Assembly: GCA_025463105.1 (NCBI GenBank)
Contig: JAOAPW010000148.1
Span: 1-5,967 of the forward strand
Direction of reading: 5' to 3'
DNA: 5,967 nucleotides
Origin: Candidatus Acidiferrum typicum
GTDB taxonomy: Bacteria; Acidobacteriota; Terriglobia; Acidiferrales; UBA7541
Below the pieces are notes generated by a model, which had not been told where the DNA came from, did no database searches, and was given only the letters and a program-made list of their open reading frames with translations. The position numbers were made by a program, and so were the translations under genes. Below, piece after piece: positions 1 through 4,760 of this stretch (within the stretch, counting starts at the first letter, position 1; every line of letters starts with the position of its first letter).

Positions 1-1016
1 GGCGCGAGAGCGGAGCTAACGCTGTGACCATCTTCGAGCACAGTTGGCTCCGGATTACCCCGCACTGAAGAATCCGCGATCTGCTCGAAGTATACCCGCA
101 AATCCCTCGGCAGCGGAGCGTGAACTTCCACCCAGGCGCCCGTTGAAGGATGAGAGAATCCGATGCGCGCCGCATGCAGAAAGTTGCGCTCGAGAAGCGG
201 AACGTTTTGCGTCCCCGCGCGCAGATTGCGCGGCGCCCCATACAGCGTATCGCCGACCACGGGATGCCCGATTGCCGCAAAATGCGCGCGAATCTGGTGC
301 GTGCGTCCCGTGTGCAATACCGCCTCAACCAGCGTGCAGCGGTCCAGGCGCGCAATTACCCGCCAGTCGGTTCGCGCATGCCGTCCTGTTTTTCCTCGCG
401 CCGTCATCCGGGTCCTGTGTCGCGGATCGCGCGAAATCGGCAGCGTAATGCTTCCCGAATCGCGCGGAATTTTTCCATGCACGAGGGCCACATAAATTTT
501 TCTGACATTGCGCGACTTGAATTGCCCGGCGAGATTTTCGTGCGCCGCGTCGTTGCGCGCCACAATCATAGCTCCGGAAGTTTCGCGGTCCAGCCGGTGC
601 ACGATCCCGGGACGCAACGCGCCGCCAGTGCCGGAAAGTTTTCCCAGGCGGTGCAGAAGCGCGTTCACCAGCGTGCCGCGCGCATGGCCCGCCCCGGCGT
701 GTACGACCATTCCCGCGGGCTTGTTCACGATTACAAAATCGTCGTCGACGAGCAGCAACTCCAGCGGCAGATCTTCCGGAGCGGCAACCAGTGCGGGCCG
801 GGGCAGGACCGCGATTTCGATGGATTCCCCGGCAGCTACCCGGTGTGAAGCTCGCGCCTTCTGTCCATTGACGTGTACGTTTCCTTCGCGAATCAGTTCC
901 TGAATGCGCGTGCGGCTTAAGAGCGGAATTCGCTCGGACAGAAACAGGTCCAGTCGACGCCCGGCGTCTCCCGACGCCGCCGTCAATTTCTGCTGGGTTA
1001 TGGGAGTTTCCGACAT
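1..1016 (-). CDS. rluD: RluA/RluD-family 23S rRNA pseudouridine synthase (3' end beyond window)
   Basis: This enzyme isomerises specific uridines in ribosomal RNA to pseudouridine; RluD of E. coli acts on helix 69 of 23S rRNA, but the exact target here cannot be read from sequence. The minus-strand frame from ATG at 1016 is open for 338 codons to the window edge with no stop. An S4 RNA-binding domain spans about residues 18-67 (RLDLFLSER, then SRTRIQELIREGNVHVNG). The synthase domain follows at about 88-305, with NKPAGMVVH at 98-106, the catalytic motif HRLDRETSG at 140-148 (catalytic Asp143), GRTHQIRAH at 237-245 and HPVVGDTLYG at 251-260. E. coli RluD is about 326 aa, so the polar tail after residue 312 should end soon beyond the edge. 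An in-frame stop at 1032-1034 and no other ATG nearby fix the start, although no Shine-Dalgarno sequence precedes it. It lies downstream of lspA on the same strand, as the RluD-like ylyB does in Bacillus. Family assignment is firm; RluD rather than RluA/RluC rests on the S4 domain and overall likeness. Confidence 0.93.
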   Translation of the reverse strand, partial: MSETPITQQKLTAASGDAGRRLDLFLSERIPLLSRTRIQELIREGNVHVNGQKARASHRVAAGESIEIAVLPRPALVAAPEDLPLELLLVDDDFVIVNKPAGMVVHAGAGHARGTLVNALLHRLGKLSGTGGALRPGIVHRLDRETSGAMIVARNDAAHENLAGQFKSRNVRKIYVALVHGKIPRDSGSITLPISRDPRHRTRMTARGKTGRHARTDWRVIARLDRCTLVEAVLHTGRTHQIRAHFAAIGHPVVGDTLYGAPRNLRAGTQNVPLLERNFLHAARIGFSHPSTGAWVEVHAPLPRDLRVYFEQIADSSVRGNPEPTVLEDGHSVSSALA

Positions 1017-1153
1017 GAAGTAGCACAGACTTCAGCCTGTGTGATTTTAATTTGGGCGTTGGCGGGGCGGAAAAGCACACAGGCTGAAGCCTGTGCTGTT
1101 AAATTCCACTCCGATGAAACGCGATTCGACACATGAAACTATATTTTCTCAGA
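1017..1153. other. lspA-rluD intergenic gap
   Basis: This 137-bp gap lies between the lspA stop and the rluD start on the minus strand. Most of its rluD-proximal half is the REP-like doublet. The AT-richer lspA-proximal part contains a minus-strand TATAGT (1138-1143) that could be a -10 element for rluD, but no convincing -35 lies at the right distance inside the end of lspA. No coding frame or RNA gene is seen. Whether rluD is read from its own promoter or by read-through from ileS-lspA is open. Confidence 0.5.
1020..1097. repeat. Inverted pair of REP-like palindromes (BIME/REPIN-like element)
   Basis: Two 22-base arms, 1022-1043 and 1076-1097, are reverse complements with a single mismatch (A1029 opposite C1090) and are separated by 32 bases. 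Each arm is itself a palindrome. The right one, CACAGGCTGAAGCCTGTG at 1078-1095, is an 8-bp perfect stem around a GA centre. The left one at 1024-1041 is the same unit with one change. The left unit is preceded directly by GTAG (1020-1023), the tetranucleotide head typical of REP elements mobilised by RAYT transposases; the right unit, read on the other strand, has ACAG there instead. The layout of two inverted REP units around a short spacer matches a REP doublet. No T tract flanks it on either strand, so it is unlikely to be an intrinsic terminator. No transposase is in the window. I recall similar palindromes scattered in acidobacterial genomes, but copy number cannot be tested here. Confidence 0.8.
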
Positions 1154-1678
1154 CTAGGTGCGGTTACGTTCGGCAGAATCAGTCCGATGCTCGCCGCCAA
1201 AAATCAGCTCGGCGATCACCAGCGCCGCTCCGATGGAGATGGCCGAATCGGCGACGTTGAACGCGGGCCAGCTAAAAGTTCCAAGCCGAACCTCGACGAA
1301 ATCGGTGACTCCGCCATGAATCAGGCGGTCCAGCGCATTGCCCGCCGCGCCTCCCAGTATCAACGCAAGTCCCGCCTGCGCCAGGCGTCCCCCCATCCGG
1401 CCGTTTATAAGCAGCCACCCGAGCACAACTATCACCAGACCGGAACTCACGAGCAAAATTGGTGTGAGCCATGGCGAACTTGAATTTGAAAATACGCCGA
1501 ACGCAATGCCCGGATTCTGATTGTGAACCAGCATCACGATGTCCGAGACCACTGAGTAGCGGAAGTAGGGGCCCGTGTAGCGCTCAATGGCAAATTTCGT
1601 GGCTCGATCCGCGGCCAACACGCCGAAGGACAACCATAACCAGCGCGCTCCGGCCCTATCGCTTGCCAGACCGCTCAT
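1154..1678 (-). CDS. lspA: Lipoprotein signal peptidase (signal peptidase II)
   Basis: LspA is an inner-membrane aspartyl protease that cleaves the signal peptide from diacylglyceryl-modified prolipoproteins, leaving the lipidated cysteine at the mature N terminus. The 174-residue product has the usual family length and four hydrophobic segments at about 12-29, 69-91, 97-116 and 141-160. The conserved boxes occur in order: DRATK at 24-28, NQNPGIAFG at 53-61, GGAAGNALDRL at 109-119, VTDFVEV at 124-130 and FNVADSAISIG at 140-150. The catalytic aspartate pair should be Asp126 and Asp144, with Asn114 and Arg118 in the supporting motif. A hydrophilic tail follows residue 161. The ATG at 1676-1678 shares one base with the ileS stop (TGATG), and no good ribosome binding site is visible, which suggests translation by reinitiation after ileS. 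The ileS-lspA pairing is widespread in bacteria. All key residues are present, so it should be active. Confidence 0.97.
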   Translation of the reverse strand: MSGLASDRAGARWLWLSFGVLAADRATKFAIERYTGPYFRYSVVSDIVMLVHNQNPGIAFGVFSNSSSPWLTPILLVSSGLVIVVLGWLLINGRMGGRLAQAGLALILGGAAGNALDRLIHGGVTDFVEVRLGTFSWPAFNVADSAISIGAALVIAELIFGGEHRTDSAERNRT

Positions 1679-4545
1679 CAGGACCCGGCCCCCGCGCCCG
1701 AAGTCGCACGCTCGCGCTCGATTTCATCAAGAGCTTTCACGCAGCGTTCGCAAACCGTCGGGTAGTCCGCGTTTTCGCCCACATGCGTCGAGTAATTCCA
1801 GCAGCGCTCGCATTTCGTGCCGTCCGCGCGCTGCACTGCAACGCTCAGCCCCGGAAGCAACTCGGATTTTTGCGCCTCCGTTGGCGCCGAATTCACCAAT
1901 TCGACCTGCGACACGATAAACAGCGCCGGGAGCCAGCTCTTGTATTGTTCAAGAAGAGGAGCGAGATCGCTGCCCGCGCTTAACAAAACTTTCGCTTCGA
2001 GCGCTCCCGAAATCGTTTTTGCGTTCCGCGCTGCTTCCAGTGCGCGCAGAACTTCCGTGCGCACCAGGAGCAGCTTCTCCCAGTTTCCCGCGCTTCGCGC
2101 ATCCAGCGATGCGCCACTCTCCTCCGCCGAGGGAAATAGCGCCAGGTGCGCGCTCTCCAGATCGCCGGCCGCGCGCGGAAAATATCTCCAGATTTCTTCC
2201 GCCGTGAACGCCATGATTGGCGTTACGAGACGCAGCAGCGCACTCGCGATGCGATACACCGCCGTCTGGGCCGAGCGTCGTGCCCGGTTCCGCGGCGCGA
2301 AGGTGTAAAGCCGATCCTTCAACACATCAAAATAAAACGCACTCAGATCCACCACCGCAAAATCGTGCAGCGCATGAAAGACGCGATGAAATTCAAACGC
2401 TTCATACCACTGGCGGCATTGCTTCACCAGTTCCGCTGTGCGCGACAACATCCAGCGATCCAGCTCCTCCATTTCGGCGTCGGGAACGGAATCGCGAGCC
2501 GGATCGAAATCGGCAAGATTGCCGAGAGCGAAGCGGAACGTGTTGCGCAGCTTGCGATAAGCTTCGGAAAGTTGCGTCATCACGTTGTCGGACATTCGCA
2601 CGTCGGCGGTGTAGTCCTGCGAAGCGACCCACAAGCGCAGCAGGTCCGCGCCCCATTTCTCGCAGACTTCCGTGGGCAGCACGGTGTTGCCAAGCGACTT
2701 CGACATCGGCTGACCCTTCGCGTCAAGCGTCCAGCCATGTGTGAGTACGTGCCGGTACGGCGCGCCATTGCGTACCGCGACGCCAACCAGCAGCGAACTG
2801 TGGAACCATCCGCGATATTGGTCCGGGCCTTCGAGATACATATCCGCAGGCCAGGGAAGTTTTTGGCCGTCCGCATCGAGGCGATCGAGCACCGCCAGGT
2901 GCGATGAACCCGAATCGAACCACACATCGAGAATATCTGATTCCCTACGCCATTCCGAAGCGCCGCAGGAACAGCGCGTCCCTGCGGGTAACAACTCTTC
3001 GACCGTGTGCGTGAACCACGCATCCGCACCCTCGCGCGTAAACCATTCACGCACGAGCGCATGCAGCGCCGCATAATCGTCGAACTGCTTATTGCATTTG
3101 GTGCAATACAGAATTACCAGTGGCACTCCCCAGAATCGTTGCCGTGAGACGCACCAGTCCGGCCGCTCCGCAATCATGGAGTGAATTCTTTCGGCGCCCC
3201 ATTCCGGCGTCCATTTAACTTTGGAAATTTCCGCAAGCGCTCGCGACCGTATGGCGCCGCTTCCGTCGCGCCCAGGGCCGTCGAGATCGATAAACCACTG
3301 CTCGGTGGCGCGAAAGATCACCGGATTGTGGCAGCGCCAGCAATGCGGATAGCTGTGGGAAAGTTTCTGCTCGCCAAGCAGCGCTCCGCGATCGCGCAAG
3401 AGGCCGACGACAATCGGATTCGCCTCGAAAACAGTTTTCCCTTTGTATTCAGGCAGACCTTCCAAATATCGGCCATGATCGTCAATCGGCGCATACGCCT
3501 CGATGCCGTATTTTTGCCCGGTCTGGAAGTCTTCGACGCCATGTCCCGGCGCCGTGTGCACGATGCCGGTGCCTTGATCGAGCGTGACGTAATCGGCCAA
3601 CACTGCGGGCACGCGCAAGTCCAGGAACGGATGCCGAAATGTTAAGTCGGCGAGATCTTTTCCCTTCCAAGGGCCACGCACGCTCAAGGCTTCCAATTTC
3701 AATGCATCCAGCGCAGGGCCAACCAAATCCTCAGCCAGCAGCAACGCTCCCGCGGAAGTTTCGGCCACCACATATTCGTAATCCGGATGAAATGCGAGCG
3801 CGCGATTGTGCGGCAGCGTCCACGGAGTCGTTGCCCAGATGACCGCGGACACTCCGGCGCCAAGCTTTTCCGCCGCAGCCCCCGGCTCGACCGCAAATTT
3901 CACCCAGATCGAAGGGCTGGTGTGATCTTCGTACTCAACTTCCGCTTCGGCCAGCGCTGTGGAATCCACGATGCACCAGTACACGGGCTTGAGTCCGCGA
4001 TACACGTAACCTTTTTCCAGAAACGTAACGAAAGCATCCGCGATGGTGGCCTCATACTGCGGACTCATCGTCAGATAGGGATCTTCCCATTGTCCCAGCA
4101 CGCCCAGGCGCTTGAAATCCCGCCGGTGCTGGTCCACGTAGCGCGACGCAAATTCCCGGCACATGCGCCGGAATTCTCCGGGCGCGACGCTCCCCTTTTT
4201 TCCGCCCAGTTCTTTTTCCACCTGCGTTTCAATCGGCAGCCCATGGCAATCCCAGCCGGGGACGTAAGGAGCGCGAAAGCCGGCCATGGTCTTCGATTTC
4301 ACGACCATGTCTTTCAATATTTTATTCAGACCTGTGCCAAGATGAATCGTGCCGGTCGGATATGGCGGCCCGTCATGGAGAACATAAGTGGGCGCACCGG
4401 CACGCGCCTGCTGAATGCGATGGTAGAGTTTTTTCTCTTCCCATTCGGCCAGTTGCTTCGGTTCATTCTGCGGCAGGCTGGCCTTCATTGGAAAGGCCGT
4501 GCGCGGCAGATTCAGAGTGCTTTTCAAATCCACGATTTTGGGCAT
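1678..4545 (-). CDS. ileS: Isoleucyl-tRNA synthetase (class I, cytoplasmic)
   Basis: IleRS attaches isoleucine to tRNA-Ile in an ATP-dependent two-step reaction and hydrolyses mischarged valine in a separate editing domain. The 955-residue length fits bacterial IleRS. The N terminus LKSTLNLPRTAFPM closely resembles E. coli IleRS and supports the ATG at 4545. The HIGH-class signature appears as HLGT at 68-71 and the KMSKS signature as PMSKS at 613-617. The CP1 editing domain shows the threonine-rich WATTPWTLP at 238-246 and GTGIVHTAPGHG from 325, with Asp339 at the position of the conserved editing aspartate. DVWFDSGSSH lies at 540-549. Cysteine pairs occur at 402/405 (CWRC), 481/484 (CTKC) and 525/527 (CSC). 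A C-terminal zinc-binding module has C912/C915 and C932/C935. The anticodon-binding helical domain occupies about 690-880. This C-terminal zinc module points to the common bacterial IleRS1 type. No Shine-Dalgarno sequence lies close upstream and no T-box leader is recognisable. It heads the minus-strand run with lspA. Confidence 0.98.
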   Translation of the reverse strand: MPKIVDLKSTLNLPRTAFPMKASLPQNEPKQLAEWEEKKLYHRIQQARAGAPTYVLHDGPPYPTGTIHLGTGLNKILKDMVVKSKTMAGFRAPYVPGWDCHGLPIETQVEKELGGKKGSVAPGEFRRMCREFASRYVDQHRRDFKRLGVLGQWEDPYLTMSPQYEATIADAFVTFLEKGYVYRGLKPVYWCIVDSTALAEAEVEYEDHTSPSIWVKFAVEPGAAAEKLGAGVSAVIWATTPWTLPHNRALAFHPDYEYVVAETSAGALLLAEDLVGPALDALKLEALSVRGPWKGKDLADLTFRHPFLDLRVPAVLADYVTLDQGTGIVHTAPGHGVEDFQTGQKYGIEAYAPIDDHGRYLEGLPEYKGKTVFEANPIVVGLLRDRGALLGEQKLSHSYPHCWRCHNPVIFRATEQWFIDLDGPGRDGSGAIRSRALAEISKVKWTPEWGAERIHSMIAERPDWCVSRQRFWGVPLVILYCTKCNKQFDDYAALHALVREWFTREGADAWFTHTVEELLPAGTRCSCGASEWRRESDILDVWFDSGSSHLAVLDRLDADGQKLPWPADMYLEGPDQYRGWFHSSLLVGVAVRNGAPYRHVLTHGWTLDAKGQPMSKSLGNTVLPTEVCEKWGADLLRLWVASQDYTADVRMSDNVMTQLSEAYRKLRNTFRFALGNLADFDPARDSVPDAEMEELDRWMLSRTAELVKQCRQWYEAFEFHRVFHALHDFAVVDLSAFYFDVLKDRLYTFAPRNRARRSAQTAVYRIASALLRLVTPIMAFTAEEIWRYFPRAAGDLESAHLALFPSAEESGASLDARSAGNWEKLLLVRTEVLRALEAARNAKTISGALEAKVLLSAGSDLAPLLEQYKSWLPALFIVSQVELVNSAPTEAQKSELLPGLSVAVQRADGTKCERCWNYSTHVGENADYPTVCERCVKALDEIERERATSGAGAGS

Positions 4546-4624
4546 AAGTTAAGTGTCGGCAGGCGCGACCGGTAATCTTCCATCCCGTGTGTACTCGCCC
4601 GCACTACTCGATCCGGAATCCATC

Positions 4625-4654
4625 TTCCTTAGGGTAACAACGTAATGTTACAAT
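4625..4654 (+). promoter_or_regulatory. Possible sigma-70-type promoter with overlapping inverted repeat for the tonB-like gene
   Basis: TACAAT at 4649-4654 is a good -10 match, with an 18-base gap from a weak -35 (TTCCTT, 4625-4630). An inverted repeat GTAACA / TGTTAC (4634-4639 and 4646-4651, six-base spacer) covers the spacer and enters the -10, where a repressor could bind. It would give a leader of about 100 nt before the TTG start. The -35 is poor, and acidobacterial promoter consensus is not well known to me, so this is tentative. Confidence 0.33.
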
Positions 4655-4747
4655 GGATTCGTCGGCGTGTCAGCCGCGCGACCGTGGGCATCCATTCGAG
4701 TCTCGGCGGAATCGTACGTGGGAGCAGGTTTTTTCTTCGAGCTAACT

Positions 4748-4752
4748 GAGGT
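4748..4752 (+). promoter_or_regulatory. Ribosome binding site supporting the TTG start of the tonB-like gene
   Basis: GAGGT ends 8 bases before the TTG at 4761, a good spacing. The competing in-frame GTG at 4755 would be only 2 bases away, which is too close. An in-frame TAG at 4752-4754 rules out any earlier start. The site therefore favours TTG 4761. Confidence 0.6.
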
Positions 4753-4760
4753 AGGTGCAG

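Larger units (their letters stand above)
4546..4760. other. Divergent intergenic region between ileS and the tonB-like gene
   Basis: This stretch separates two genes pointing away from each other, so it should hold promoters for both. The clearest candidate is on the plus strand near 4625-4654. On the ileS side I see no convincing -10/-35 pair and no ribosome binding site directly before the ileS ATG; a GGA-containing stretch lies about 30 bases upstream, too far to serve. A T6 run at 4729-4734 has no strong stem before it. No tRNA, T-box or other RNA structure is evident, and the small open frames here do not resemble genes. Confidence 0.6.

Noticed and set aside
150..848. Plus-strand 232-aa open frame
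   Set aside because: Antisense shadow of the pseudouridine synthase; arginine-rich composition and no recognisable motif.
325..1080. Minus-strand 251-aa open frame overlapping the pseudouridine synthase
   Set aside because: It is another frame of the same strand, rich in Arg/Ala/Gly with no domain, starts inside the REP-like element, and lies over a frame with a complete RluD motif set.
1020..1097. The large inverted repeat as a rho-independent terminator
   Set aside because: Neither strand has a T tract after the stem, and each arm is itself palindromic, which fits a REP doublet better.
2146..2907. Plus-strand 253-aa open frame inside ileS
   Set aside because: Antisense shadow of a confidently assigned IleRS; no motif or ribosome binding site of note.
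3787..4575. Plus-strand 262-aa open frame inside ileS and its upstream gap
   Set aside because: Antisense shadow of the IleRS N-terminal half; a GC-rich long-frame artefact.
4546..4700. T-box riboswitch upstream of ileS
   Set aside because: No T-box consensus, antiterminator or terminator structure is visible on the minus strand before the ileS start.
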